Positions 16,209 through 26,293 of a DNA stretch of 64,000 bases are shown here, one piece after another. How positions within the stretch are numbered: position 1 is the stretch's first letter; the number at the start of each line of letters is the position of its first letter. Source of the stretch: Phytohabitans suffuscus (GTDB lineage Bacteria; Actinomycetota; Actinomycetes; Mycobacteriales; Micromonosporaceae); assembly GCF_011764565.1 (NCBI RefSeq), contig NZ_AP022871.1, positions 9,858,320-9,922,319 of the forward strand, given 5' to 3'. Below the pieces are notes generated by a model. It searched no databases, was not told the origin of the DNA, and was given only the letters and a program-made list of their open reading frames with translations. Position numbers and translations under genes: made by a program.

Positions 16209-17014
16209 TCCCGGCCCGGTTCGACTACCTGCGCCCGGACGGCGTGGACGAGGCGGTCGCCCTGCTCGGGCCGGGCACGCGGGTGCTCGCCGGCGGGCAC
16301 AGCCTGATCCCCGCCCTCAAGCTGCGCCAGACCACCGCGGCGAGGCTGGTCGACGTCGGGCGCCTCGCCGCCCTGCGCACGGTCGAGCTCGACGCGGGCG
16401 TACTGGTCATCGGCGCCGCCGTCACCTACGCCGAGCTGGCCGCGCACCCGCTCGTGCGCCGCCACTGCCCGGTGCTGGCCCGCCTCGGCGGCCGGGTGGC
16501 CGACCCGCAGGTGCGCCACCGGGGTACGCCGGCCGGCGCGCTGGCCCACGCCGACCCGGCCGGGGACGCGCCGGCGATCGCGCTCGCCCTCGGCGTGGAG
16601 GTCGCCGTCCGGTCCGCCGCCGGCTCGCGCACCGTGCCGGCCGGCGCCCTGTTCACCGGGCGGCGGGAGACGTCGCTGCGCGCCGGCGACCTGGTCACCG
16701 CGATCCGGGTGCCGGCGCACGACGCGGCCTGGTACGAGAAGTTCACCCGCGTCTCGCACATGTGGGCGATCGCCGGCGCCTGCGCCGTGCGCGGGCCCTC
16801 CGGGGTGCGGGTGGCGCTGGCCAACGTGGCGGCCACGCCGTGGCGGGCCACCGGTGTCGAGGGCGCGCTGCGCGACGGCGCCACACCGGCCGAGGCGGCG
16901 GCGCTGGCGGCGGACGGCACCGACCCGCCGGACGACGTCCACGGGCCGGCGGCGTACCGGCGGCACCTGGCCCGGGTGGTCACCGGGCGCGCGCTGGCGC
17001 GGGTGACGCCGTGA
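16205..17014 (+). CDS. Molybdenum hydroxylase FAD-binding medium subunit (CoxM-type)
   Basis: 269 residues with a GTG start at 16205 inside the CoxS stop. The FAD-binding motifs are LAGGHSLIPALKLRQ at about residues 30-45 and RHRGTPAGALAHADPAGDAPA near 105-125. The second motif departs slightly from the usual RNRGTIGGNLAHADPA pattern (His for Asn, ProAla for IleGly). The C-terminal CO_deh_flav_C domain is present but short. The subunit transfers electrons from the [2Fe-2S] clusters to the final acceptor. Overlap with the large-subunit gene is again GTGA. Confidence 0.92.
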   Translation: MIPARFDYLRPDGVDEAVALLGPGTRVLAGGHSLIPALKLRQTTAARLVDVGRLAALRTVELDAGVLVIGAAVTYAELAAHPLVRRHCPVLARLGGRVADPQVRHRGTPAGALAHADPAGDAPAIALALGVEVAVRSAAGSRTVPAGALFTGRRETSLRAGDLVTAIRVPAHDAAWYEKFTRVSHMWAIAGACAVRGPSGVRVALANVAATPWRATGVEGALRDGATPAEAAALAADGTDPPDDVHGPAAYRRHLARVVTGRALARVTP

Positions 17015-19251
17015 CGGGACACGAGCCGCGCCGCGAGGACGCCCGGCTGCTCAACGGCGGCGCCCGCTACACCGGCGACATCCGCCCGGACGGCTGCCTG
17101 CACGCCGCGTTCGCCCGGTCCCGGGTCGCCTCCGCCACGGCGGTGAGCGTCGACGTGGCGGCCGCCCGCGGGCTGCCCGGCGTGGTGGCCGTCCTCACCG
17201 CCGCCGACCTCGACCTGAAGGACATCCCGGCCACCCTCGGCCACGGGCGTCCGGCACCGCCCGCGATGACCCGCCCGCCGCTGGTCCGCGACCGGATCCG
17301 CTACGTGGGCGAGCCGCTGGCCGTGGTCGTCGCGACCGACCCGTACCTGGCCGCCGACGCGGCGGCGCTGGTCACCGCGGCGTACGAGCCGGCACCGGTG
17401 GTCGCCACGCCGGCCGCCGCCGAGGGCGGCCCGCCGCTGTTCCCCGAGGCCGGCAGCAACCTCGTGCTGCCCGCGGTCACGATCCCCGAGGGCGCCGACC
17501 CGGACCTCGACCGGTGGCCGGTCCGGGTGGCCGTCGAGCTGGTCAGCCCGCGGCTGGCCCCGACGCCGATGGAGCCGATCTCGTTCCTCGCCGCGCCCGG
17601 ACCGGACGGCCGCCTGACCATCTACTGTGGACATCAGGCGCCGCACCGGCTGAAGCGGCAGATGTGCGACCTCGTCGGGCTCGACCCGGCCGCCGTGCGC
17701 GTGGTGGTCCCCGACGTGGGCGGCGCCTTCGGGATGAAGGCCCAGCTCTACCCGGAGTACCCGGTGGTGACCGCGTGCGCCGTGCGGCTGGGCCGGCCGG
17801 TGGCGTGGGACCAGACCCGCACCGAGCAGTTCGAGTCGGGCACGCACGGGCGCGGCGCGTACGAGCGGGTCGAGCTGGCCGGCACCGCGGACGGGCGGAT
17901 CCGCGCCGCCCGGATCGAGATCCTCGGCGACGTCGGCGCCTACCCGCACAACGGGTCGGCGGTGCCGCTGTTCATGCGGCTGATGGCGCAGGGCGCGTAC
18001 GACATCGACGAGGTCGCGGTGACGACCCGGATCGTGGTGACCAACCGCGCCCCGACCGCCCCCTACCGCGGCGCCGGGCGCCCCGAGGCGGCGTACGGCA
18101 TGGAGCGCGCGGTGGACGCGTACGCGCACGCGGCCGGGCTCGACCCGGCCCAGGTGCGGCTGCTCAACCTGGTCCGCCCCGATCAGATGCCGTTCCGCAC
18201 GCACACCGGCGCGCTCTACGACGGCGGCGACTACGCGGCGGCGCTGCGGATGGCCCTCGACCTGGCCGGCACCGGCGAGGTCGAGGCGTGGAAGGCGGCC
18301 GGTGAGACGGTCGGGCTCGGCATGTGCGTCTACGTCGAGCGCAGCAACGGCGACCCGGCCGGCACGGAGTACGGGTCGGTGACCGTCCACCCGGACGGCA
18401 CCGTGGTCGCCCGCAGCGGCAGCAGCGCGCTGGGCCAGGGCCACGAGAGCGTGTGGAGCCGCGTCGTCGGTGACGCGCTCCGGGTACCGCCCTCGACCGT
18501 GCGCGTCGTGCAGGGCGACACCGACGCGGTGCCCGCCGGCACCGGCAGCTTCGCCAGCCGGTCGGCCACCGTCGGCGGCTCCGCCCTGCACAACTGCGCC
18601 ACGGCGGTGCGCGAGCAGCTGCGGGACGCGGCGGCCAAGCTGCTCGGTGTCCCGCCGGGCGAGCTGGCCGGCGAGCTCGGCGGCCTGTCCGTGGCGGAGG
18701 TGGCGGCGGCCGTGTACGCCGAGGGCGGGCGGCTCTTCGCCGAGCAGGAGTTCGCCTCCGGCGCGCAGAACTTCCCGTACGGCGCCTGCGTGGCCGTCGT
18801 CGCGGTGGACCTCGACACCGGGCTCGTCACGCTGCGCCGGCTCGTCGCGGTCGACGACTGCGGCGTCGTGCTCGACCCGCTCGTCGTCGAGGGGCAGCTG
18901 GAGGGCTCGCTGCTGCAGGGGGTGGCGCAGGCGCTGTTCGAGGAGGTCGTGTACGACGGCGAGGGCCGTCCACTCACGACGGACCTGGCCACCTACACGC
19001 TGCCCACCGCACCGGACGCGCCCGGCTACGTGACCGGCCGGCTCGTCACCCCGGCCCCCTCCAACCCGCTGGGGGTCAAGGGGGCCGGCGAGGCGGGCTG
19101 CATCGGCGCCCCGCCGGCCATCGTCAACGCGGTGCTCGACGCGCTGCGCCGGTACGGGGTCACCGACCTGCGGATGCCGCTGACCCGGCCCGGGTGTGGG
19201 CGGCCCTTCAGAGCTCCCGTACCGCCCAGATGCCGTCGTTGTAGCCGCTGA
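17011..19251 (+). CDS. Molybdenum hydroxylase large (molybdopterin) subunit, CoxL/XdhB-type, probable 3' frameshift
   Basis: 746 residues as read. The molybdopterin domains show GGAFGMKAQLYPEYPVV, the active-site loop APYRGAGRPEAAYGMER, GQGHESVW and the conserved Glu in GVKGAGEAGCIGAPPAIVNAV. The loop is the AYRGAGR type, not the form I carbon monoxide dehydrogenase loop (VAYxCSFR), so hydroxylation of an organic, often heterocyclic or aldehyde, substrate is expected. After LRMPLT the frame runs into an Arg-rich tail, whereas the adjacent frame gives the family-like ending PARVWAALQSSRTAQMPSL and stops at 19242-19244. One C appears to be missing at about 19184-19186. Either way the 3' end overlaps the opposing LVIVD gene. 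Confidence 0.93.
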   Translation: MTGHEPRREDARLLNGGARYTGDIRPDGCLHAAFARSRVASATAVSVDVAAARGLPGVVAVLTAADLDLKDIPATLGHGRPAPPAMTRPPLVRDRIRYVGEPLAVVVATDPYLAADAAALVTAAYEPAPVVATPAAAEGGPPLFPEAGSNLVLPAVTIPEGADPDLDRWPVRVAVELVSPRLAPTPMEPISFLAAPGPDGRLTIYCGHQAPHRLKRQMCDLVGLDPAAVRVVVPDVGGAFGMKAQLYPEYPVVTACAVRLGRPVAWDQTRTEQFESGTHGRGAYERVELAGTADGRIRAARIEILGDVGAYPHNGSAVPLFMRLMAQGAYDIDEVAVTTRIVVTNRAPTAPYRGAGRPEAAYGMERAVDAYAHAAGLDPAQVRLLNLVRPDQMPFRTHTGALYDGGDYAAALRMALDLAGTGEVEAWKAAGETVGLGMCVYVERSNGDPAGTEYGSVTVHPDGTVVARSGSSALGQGHESVWSRVVGDALRVPPSTVRVVQGDTDAVPAGTGSFASRSATVGGSALHNCATAVREQLRDAAAKLLGVPPGELAGELGGLSVAEVAAAVYAEGGRLFAEQEFASGAQNFPYGACVAVVAVDLDTGLVTLRRLVAVDDCGVVLDPLVVEGQLEGSLLQGVAQALFEEVVYDGEGRPLTTDLATYTLPTAPDAPGYVTGRLVTPAPSNPLGVKGAGEAGCIGAPPAIVNAVLDALRRYGVTDLRMPLTRPGCGRPFRAPVPPRCRRCSR

Positions 19252-20518
19252 GGAAGATGTAGCCGCGCGGGTCGACCAGCACGTCCTGGCTGCACGTGCC
19301 GCGGGTGCCGCCGCGGAACGAGTCCGCGATCCGGTTGTACGGCCGCGGGTCTGCCCACTCGGTGGGGTGCGCCGGCACGAACGAGGCGACCTCCACCGGC
19401 TCGGCCGCGTCGGTGATGTCCCAGACCCGCAGGCCGGCGTTCATGTACGCGTTGAAGATCCGGTCGGTGATCCGCGCCTTGCCCTGGTGGTTGTCGTGCA
19501 GCGAGTGCGGCCCGAACCTCTCTCCCTTGTGGAAGTACGAGTCGTAGGGCTCCTCCGGCCGCGGCTCGGGAATCGGCATCTCGGTGATCCGGACCGGGTT
19601 CGTCTCGTCGCTGATGTCCCAGATCCGCACGTCCTTGGGCCCCTCCAGGCCGAACGCGACCATCGACTCCTCGCAGACGACGAGCAGGTCCCGTTCGGGG
19701 ATCGGCACGCACGTGTGGGTCTGCCCGTCGGTCAGCTCCGGGTAGGTGCGCACGTGGCTGCGCAGCACCGGCTCCTCCGGCACCGAGATGTCGACGATCG
19801 CGAAGCCGCCGTCGGCGTACGCGACGTAGGCCCGGTCGCCCTCGATCACCGGTTCGTGGACGCCGAAGCTCTCCCACGGCGCGGGCTGCTCGCCCTCGCC
19901 GCGCTGGACCGGCAGCCAGAAGTCCGAGACGTGGCGCGGGTCCTGCGGGTCGGAGATGTCCACTGTGGTCAGCACCCGGGTCCCGCGCCGGCCCTGGTAG
20001 ACGTAGTCGCCGGCGGCGACGCCGTGGGACAGGTAGGCGTAGCGCCCGCCGTTCCACCAGGAGCGGTGCACGCCGAAGCCCGGGTCGGCGCCCTGCCACG
20101 CCGACAGCTCGACCGGCCGGTGCGGGTCGCGCACGTCGAAGAAGCGCACCCCCTTGGCCGCCTTGGCCTGGTCGGTGGTCGGCGTGAACAGGGCGCCCTC
20201 GCACGAGACCATCAGGATGTCGTCGGCGACCTGGACCTTGCAGTGCCAGGTGTGCTCGTTGGGCACCGGGATGAAGGCGACCACCCCCATGTTCGCCGGG
20301 TCGGTGGCGTCGACGACGCTCACCCCGCCCGACCAGAAGTGGCCGAGGTAGAGGTAGTAGCGCTCGCCGACCTTCTGGCACTGCAACTGCATGCCGTCGA
20401 CCCGCCCGTCGACGCGGCAGTGTCCGGCGAACTCCGTGTTGACCGCGACCGGCTCTTTCAGCGGTGGTGCCGGGCGCCGGCGGAGCGCCTGTTTCCACTC
20501 GGGGTGTGTACGCGCCAT
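19208..20518 (-). CDS. LVIVD-repeat beta-propeller protein (second paralogue)
   Basis: 436 residues from the ATG at 20518, which has GGTGGGAGG at proper spacing. A GTG at 20540-20542 would add eight residues but would place the operator inside the gene. Blade motifs recur (VSVVDATDPANMGVV, VRFFDVRDPHRPVEL, LTTVDISDPQDPRHV, FAIVDISVPEEPVL, VRIWDISDETNPVRI, LRVWDITDAAEPVEV). It is intracellular by absence of a signal. It shares the FHKGERFGPHSLHDNH motif with the paralogue at 11454-12617. It converges with and overlaps the large hydroxylase subunit gene by about 40 bases. Regulation by the operator at 20536-20560 would place it in the same regulon. Confidence 0.83.
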   Translation of the reverse strand: MARTHPEWKQALRRRPAPPLKEPVAVNTEFAGHCRVDGRVDGMQLQCQKVGERYYLYLGHFWSGGVSVVDATDPANMGVVAFIPVPNEHTWHCKVQVADDILMVSCEGALFTPTTDQAKAAKGVRFFDVRDPHRPVELSAWQGADPGFGVHRSWWNGGRYAYLSHGVAAGDYVYQGRRGTRVLTTVDISDPQDPRHVSDFWLPVQRGEGEQPAPWESFGVHEPVIEGDRAYVAYADGGFAIVDISVPEEPVLRSHVRTYPELTDGQTHTCVPIPERDLLVVCEESMVAFGLEGPKDVRIWDISDETNPVRITEMPIPEPRPEEPYDSYFHKGERFGPHSLHDNHQGKARITDRIFNAYMNAGLRVWDITDAAEPVEVASFVPAHPTEWADPRPYNRIADSFRGGTRGTCSQDVLVDPRGYIFLSGYNDGIWAVREL

Positions 20519-20535
20519 GGGGCCTCCCACCTGCA

Positions 20536-20560
20536 CTTTCACTAGATGAAAGCCACTCTC
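20536..20560 (-). promoter_or_regulatory. Third GAAAG/CTTTC operator region, before the second LVIVD gene
   Basis: Two overlapping dyads lie just upstream of the start at 20518: CTTTCA-N5-TGAAAG (20536-20552) and GAAAG-CCA-CTCTC (20548-20560), the latter matching the GAAAG-N3-CTTTC operator with one mismatch. No clear -35/-10 pair was recognised nearby. The shared half-sites suggest regulon membership. Confidence 0.55.
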
Positions 20561-20585
20561 AAAAGTGGGTGGACCGAGGCTACGG

Positions 20586-21442
20586 TCAGCTGATCTCCTT
20601 CGTCAACCGCCACCGGCCGTGGCCCCGGATCGCCTCGCCGAGCGCGCCGGCCGGCCCCCGCTCCCCGCCCATCAGCACGAACTCCACCTCGCCGAGGTCG
20701 GGCAGCCCGGCCCGCGAGCCGAGCCGGACCAGGCCGGGCGGCACCAGCCCGGCCGCGTGGGCGAGCACCCCTGCCCGGCCAGCGCCGCCGCGCGCAACCC
20801 GCCGAGGCTGTCGCTCACGCAGGCCAGCCGCCAGTCCCGGCCGGCGGCGGTCAGCGCGGCGATGGCCCGGGCCCGGGAGATGCTCGGCGGCGGGTAGGCG
20901 ACCAGGGGCACCGGCCGGGCCGGGTCGACCTGCACGTCGGGCGCGCCCACCCAGACCAGGCGCTCCCGCCAGAGCACCTGCCCCGGCTGGTCGCCGGCCA
21001 CCCGCTTGGCCAGCACCAGGTCGAGGTCGCCGCTGGCCAGCCGCTGGTGCAGCGTGCCGCTCAGCGCGACCGTCAGGTCGAGCTCGACGCCCGGGTGGGA
21101 GCGGGCGAACGCGCGCAGGATCTGCGGCAGGTCGGTCTGCACGAGGTCGTCGGAGACCCCGAACCGGACCACGCCGTGCAGCGGCGCACCGGCGAAGTGC
21201 CGCAACGCCCGCTCCCCCACCTCGAGGATCGCGGTGGCGAAGCCGACCATCGCCTCGCCGTCGGCGGTCAGGGCGACGCCGTGGGTGTCACGCTCCAGCA
21301 GCCGCCGCCCGACCGCGGCCTCCAGCCGCTGCACGTGCTGGCTGACCGTCGACTGGCGCAGGTCGAGGCGCTGCGCGGCCTGCGTGAAGCTCAGGGACCG
21401 GGCGACGGCCAGGAAGGAGCGCAGCTGGGCGGCGTCGAACAT
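20586..21442 (-). pseudogene. LysR-family transcriptional regulator, apparent frameshift in the effector domain
   Basis: The N-terminal winged helix-turn-helix (FLAVARSLSFTQAAQRLDLRQ, then STVSQHVQRLE) and the first subdomain of the effector region are intact. After LRAAALAGQG the frame runs into unrelated sequence, while the next frame continues exactly in register as LAHAAGLVPPGLVRLGS to the stop at 20586. One base is missing in the C run at 20768-20771. Repaired length is about 285 residues, normal for LysR. It is divergent from the BASS transporter gene, which it may control. Real decay or sequencing error cannot be told apart here. Confidence 0.85.
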
Positions 21443-21466
21443 CCGCCCAGCTTATCTTGGTTCGTG

Positions 21467-22527
21467 ATGGCAGTCTCCACGGACATCGCACTTCACAATG
21501 ATCGGCGAGTGGGCGACGATGATCCGGTGAGCTGGCCCCGATGGCTGCCCGTCGACCCGTACGTCGCCGCGATGATCGCGACGATCGGGGTCGCGACCGT
21601 GCTCCCCGCCCGGGGCGCCGCCGCGGCGTTCGCCGGCTGGGCGACCACGGCCGCCGTCGCGCTGCTGTTCTTCCTCTACGGTGCCCGGATCTCGCCGCGC
21701 GAGGCCCTGGCCGGCGCCTCGCACTGGCGGCTGCACCTCGTCGTGCTGCTGACCACCTTCGCGCTGTTCCCCGCGTTCGGGCTGCTGCTCGGGCTGCTCG
21801 CCCCCACCGTGCTCGACCCCAGCTGCACCAGGGCCTGCTGTTCCTGTGCGCGGTACCGTCCACTGTGCAGAGCGCCATCGCGCTGACCTCGATCGCCGGC
21901 GGCAACGTGCCGGCCGCGATCTTCAGCGCCTCGTTCTCCAGCATCGCCGGCATCGCGCTCACACCGCTGCTGGTCAGCGCGACGATGAGCGACATCGGCG
22001 GCGTCAGCCTCTCGGCCGGCGCGTTCGCCGACATCGCGGTGCGGCTGCTGCTGCCGTTCGTCGCCGGCCAGCTGCTGCAGCGCTGGATCGGCGGCTGGAT
22101 GAAGCGCCGCAAGAAGCTGCTCACGCTCGTCGACCGGGGCTCGATCCTGCTGGTCGTCTACACCGCGTTCAGCGCCAGCGTCGTCGGCGGGGTCTGGGGC
22201 ATGGTCGGCGCGCCGGACCTGCTGGTGCTCGTCGCGGTCGAGGCGGTCCTGCTCGCCGCCGTGCTGCTGACGCTGGCCGCCCTGCCGTTCAACCGCGAGG
22301 ACAAGGTCGCGATCGCCTTCTGCGGCTCGACCAAGAGCGCGGCCGCCGGCCTGCCGATGGCGACGGTGCTCTTCTCCGGCCCGGCCGCCGGCCTCCTCAT
22401 CCTGCCGCTGATCATTTTCCACCAGCTCCAGCTAGTCACCGGCACCGTCCTGGCCCGGCGCTGGGCGAACGGCCGGACGAGCCCCGGGGCGGACGCCGGC
22501 CCGGAAGCACAGCCTTCGCCCGCATAG
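21467..22527 (+). pseudogene. BASS-type (bile acid:sodium symporter, YfeH-like) transporter, apparent frameshift
   Basis: Repaired length is about 353 residues. The N-terminal part has helices starting at PVDPYVAAMIATIGVATVLPARG and runs to LLAPTVLDP; the neighbouring frame then continues as QLHQGLLFLCAVPSTVQSAIA, the conserved core of the family, through to ILPLIIFHQLQLVTGTVLARR. A single C is missing in the run at 21817-21820. Nine to ten membrane helices are predicted by eye. The start is uncertain: ATG at 21467 gives a long N-terminal arm, and a GTG at 21528 is possible. It diverges from the LysR gene by 24 bases. Substrate unknown. Confidence 0.82.
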
Positions 22528-22715
22528 CACACCGCCGGGCGTTTCCACCCGGGTGGCTCGAGTTGGCAATGCGTCAAAAGTGACTGCGTGTGCTATGTGC
22601 TTTCCACCGGGTCACGTGCGATCATGCCCACACCCCCCACGCGCCGCTTCGCGCCACCCGGTGGATCCCACCAGACGTGAGGACGGCGCGTTACGCCTTC
22701 CCTTGGAGGGATCGG

Positions 22716-25700
22716 ATGCGCCGAAATAAGTGGTCGCGCGCCGGATTCGCGGCCGCTCTCGTTCTGCCGTTGGCGGTTGTCACCTGGGCCAGTCCCGGTA
22801 ACGCCGCGCCAGTCGGCGGTCTCAACGTCGGGCAGAGTCTGCAGCCCACCGACCGGGTGTCCGCCGCCAAGGCGCCCACCAGCCGGCTGGCGCAGACCGA
22901 CCCGACGCTGCTCAACCGGACCGAGTCCACCCGGATCCCGGTTCTGGTCAAACTGGACTACGACCCGGTCGCCACGTACGGCGGCGGTGTCGCGGGTCTC
23001 GCCGCGACCAGCCCCGGCGAGACCGGCAGCAAGCTCGGACGCGGCGCGGCCGTGCAGGCGTACGAGAAGCACGTCGTGAAGCGCGAGCAGGAGATCGTCG
23101 GCGACCTCACCAAGGCCGTGCCCAGCGCCGCCGTGGGGCAGCGGCTGCGCACCGTGTACGGCGGCGTGTCGGCGACCGTGCCGGCGAACAAGGTCGGCGA
23201 CCTGCTGAAGGTCGACGGCGTGGTCGCGGTCCAGAAGGACGAGCTGCGCCAGCCGCTGACCGACGCGAGCGCCGCGTTCATCGGGCCACCAGCACGTACG
23301 GCGCGCTGGGCGGCAAGAAGAACGCGGGCGCCGGCGTCATCATCGGCGTCATCGACACCGGCGCCTGGCCGGAGCACCCGTCGTTCGCCGACAACGGCAA
23401 CCTGAACCCGCCGCCGGCCAAGGCCGACGGGACGCCGCGCGAGTGCGACTTCGGCGACAACCCGCTGACCCCGCAGACCGACGTGTTCGTCTGCAACAAG
23501 AAGCTGATCGGCGGCGCGGCGTTCCTCGACACGTACCTGGCGCTCAACGGCGGCGAGGACTACGAGTCCGCCCGCGACAGCGGCGGCCACGGCACCCACA
23601 CCGCGTCCACCGCGGCCGGCAACGTGCTCACCTCGGCGCCGGTCTTCGGCGTCGACCGCGGCCCGATCCAGGGCGTCGCGCCGGGCGCGTGGCTCTCTGT
23701 CTACAAGGGCCTGGGCGAGCTGGGCGGGTACTCCTCCGACCTGGCGGCGGCGATCGGGCAGTCCGTGCGCGACGGGGTCGACGTGATCAACTACTCGATC
23801 TCGGGCGGCAGCAACCCGTTCACCGACCCCGCCGAGCTGGCGTTCCTCGACGCGTACGCGGCCGGTGTCTTCGTCGCCGCGTCCGCCGGCAACTCGGGTC
23901 CCGGCTCGGCGACCACCGACCACGTCTCGCCGTGGGTCACCACCGTCGCGGCGTCGACCCAGACCCGCGAGTTCAACTCGACGCTGACCCTCAAGGGCGG
24001 CGCCGACACGCTGACCCTCAAGGGCGCCTCGATCACCTCCGGCGTCACCGCGGAGACCCCGGTCGTGCTGGCCGAGTCGGTCGCCGGGTACCCGGCGCTG
24101 TGCACGGGCCCGGCCGCGGCCGGCGCCTTCACCGGCAAGATCGTCGCCTGCCAGCGGGGCGTCAACGCCCGCGTCGAGAAGGGCTACAACGTCCTGCAGG
24201 GCGGCGCGGTCGGCATGGTGCTCTACAACCCGACGCTGGCCGACATCGAGACCGACAACCACTGGCTGCCGACGGTGCACCTGGCCGACGGCACCCAGTT
24301 CAAGTCGTTCATGAGCACCCACACCGGCGTGACGGGCACGTTCACCGCCGGCCAGAAGGAGAACGGCCAGGCCGACGTCATGGCCGCGTTCTCCTCGCGC
24401 GGGCCCGGCGGCTTCGGCATCAAGCCCGACATCACCGCCCCCGGCGTGCAGATCCTGGCCGGCAACTCGCCGACGCCCGACGCGGTCGAGACCGGCCCGC
24501 CCGGCGAGTACTTCCAGGCGATCGCCGGTACCTCAATGTCCGCGCCGCACATCGCCGGGGCCGCGATCCTGCTCAAGGCCCTGCACCCCGGCTGGAGCCC
24601 GGGGCAGATCAAGTCGGCGATGATGACCACCGCCTACCAGGGCGTGGTCAAGGAAGACCTGACCACGCCGGCCGACCCGTTCGACTACGGCAGCGGCCGG
24701 GTCGACCTGAAGAAGGCCCAGAAGCCGGGCCTGACCTTCGACGAGACCGCCGAGCGGATGCTGGCCATCGGCAACGACCCGGTCAACGCGGTGCACCTGA
24801 ACCTGCCGTCGATCAACGCGCCGACCATGCCCGGCCGGCTCACCACGGTCCGTACCGCCAAAAACGTGACCAGCGGCAGCCAGACCTACCGGGTCCACGT
24901 CAAGTCGCCGGCCGGCAGCAAGATCACGGTCACGCCCAGCACGTTCACCCTCGGCGCCGGCAAGTCGAGGGCGCTGACGATCACGGTCACCGCGAGCGGG
25001 CTCAGCGGCCAGCAGTTCGGCCAGGTGATCCTCGACCCGGTCCAGTCCAACCTGCCGACGCTGCACCTGCCGGTGGCCTTCGTGCCGCAGCAGGGCGACG
25101 TCAGCCTGACCAGCGAGTGCGCCCCGGCGCAGCTGGTCTTCAAGGGCACGGCGGAGTGCACCATCACGGCGACCAACGACTCGTTCGGGGACGCCACGGC
25201 CGACCTGCTCACCACGCTCAACGACAACCTCAAGTTCTCCGGGGTCGACGGCGCGACGATCGTCGCACCGCGTCGTGTGGTGAAGAACGGCGTGGCGCTC
25301 GCCGGCGCCCAGCCCGGTGTACCGTCGCTGGCCCCGGGCACGACCGCCGGGTACATCCCGCTGGCCGCGTTCGGCGTCGTGCCCGAGCCGATCGGTGACG
25401 AGGAGATCCTCAACTTCAACGTGCCGCCGTTCGTCTACGGCGGACAGACGTACACCAGGATCGGCATCGACTCCAACGGGTACGCGATCGTCGGCGGCGG
25501 CACCTCGGAAGACAACAACTGCTGCGAACTGACCCAGATCCCCGACCCGGCCCGGCCCAACAACGTCCTGGCGCCGTTCTGGACCGACCTGGACGGCACC
25601 AACGACCAGGGCATCCGGGCCACCGTCCTCACCGACGGGGTCAGCGACTGGCTGGTCCTGGAGTGGCAGGTCGACGTCTGGGGCACCAACTCCAACCGCC

Positions 25701-26050
25701 ACTTCCAGATCTGGATCGGCCTCAACGGCGAAGAGGACATCGTCTTCGCCTACGACCCGACCGCCCTGCCCGCCGCACCCACCGGGCAGGACCTGATCGT
25801 CGGCGCCGAGAACGTCAACGGCAGCGGCGGCGACCAGCTCCCGGCCGGCACCCTGCCAACCGAGGACCTGCGCATCACCAGCAGCCCGCCCAGCGCGGGC
25901 GCGTCGGTGTCGTACGTCGTACAGGTCACCGGTGTCGGCCTCGGCAAGGGTGTGGTCACCACCGAGATGACCGCCACGACGGTGCCCGGCGTCACGGTGG
26001 TCAAGTCCGAGCTGCCGATCAGGCTCCGCCCCGGCGGCATCGTCCAGTAA
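22716..26050 (+). pseudogene. Secreted subtilisin-family (S8) serine protease with PA domain, apparent frameshift
   Basis: About 1110 residues if repaired. TTGGAGGGATCGG precedes the ATG at 22716. A Sec signal (cut after GNAAP) is followed by an I9-type propeptide. Near residue 189 one G is missing at 23283-23285; the next frame resumes as ATSTYGALGGKKNAGAGV. The catalytic triad lies in GVIDTGAWPEHPSF, GGHGTHTASTAAG and GTSMSAPHIAG. A protease-associated domain is inserted between His and Ser (CTGPAAAGAFTGKIVACQRG). The C-terminal part holds Fn3-like and beta-rich domains (YTRIGIDSNGYAIVGGGT). It is extracellular and would degrade proteins for nutrition. A strong terminator follows. Confidence 0.88.
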
Positions 26051-26066
26051 CACCTGATCCAACACG

Positions 26067-26101
26067 TGTGCGCCGTGACCGGTCTCCGGTCACGGCGCAC
26101 A
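26067..26101. terminator. Strong hairpin terminator after the subtilisin gene
   Basis: Perfect 16-bp arms (26067-26082 and 26086-26101) enclose a 3-base loop, beginning 17 bases after the protease stop and followed by TCTGTTTCT. It lies between convergent genes and could work from both sides. The interval 26102-26293 holds nothing else recognisable. Confidence 0.85.
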
Positions 26102-26293
26102 TCTGTTTCTCGACCCGCTACTTTCCACGACCCCGCTACGACGCGTCGCCGTCCTCGTCGCCGGCGTCGCGGTCGGGATCGGGATCGGCACGGCGCTCAC
26201 GCTCCGCCGCGCCTGGCTTGACCACCGGTCGCTTCTGGTCGGGCGGCGTGGCCCGGCGGCGGTTCATCACCCGCCACCGGGTGGACTCGTCGC

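Noticed and set aside
15726..19251. Carbon monoxide dehydrogenase (form I CoxSML)
   Set aside because: The large-subunit loop is APYRGAGR, the form II / xanthine-dehydrogenase-family type, and lacks the VAYxCSFR active-site loop needed for aerobic CO oxidation.
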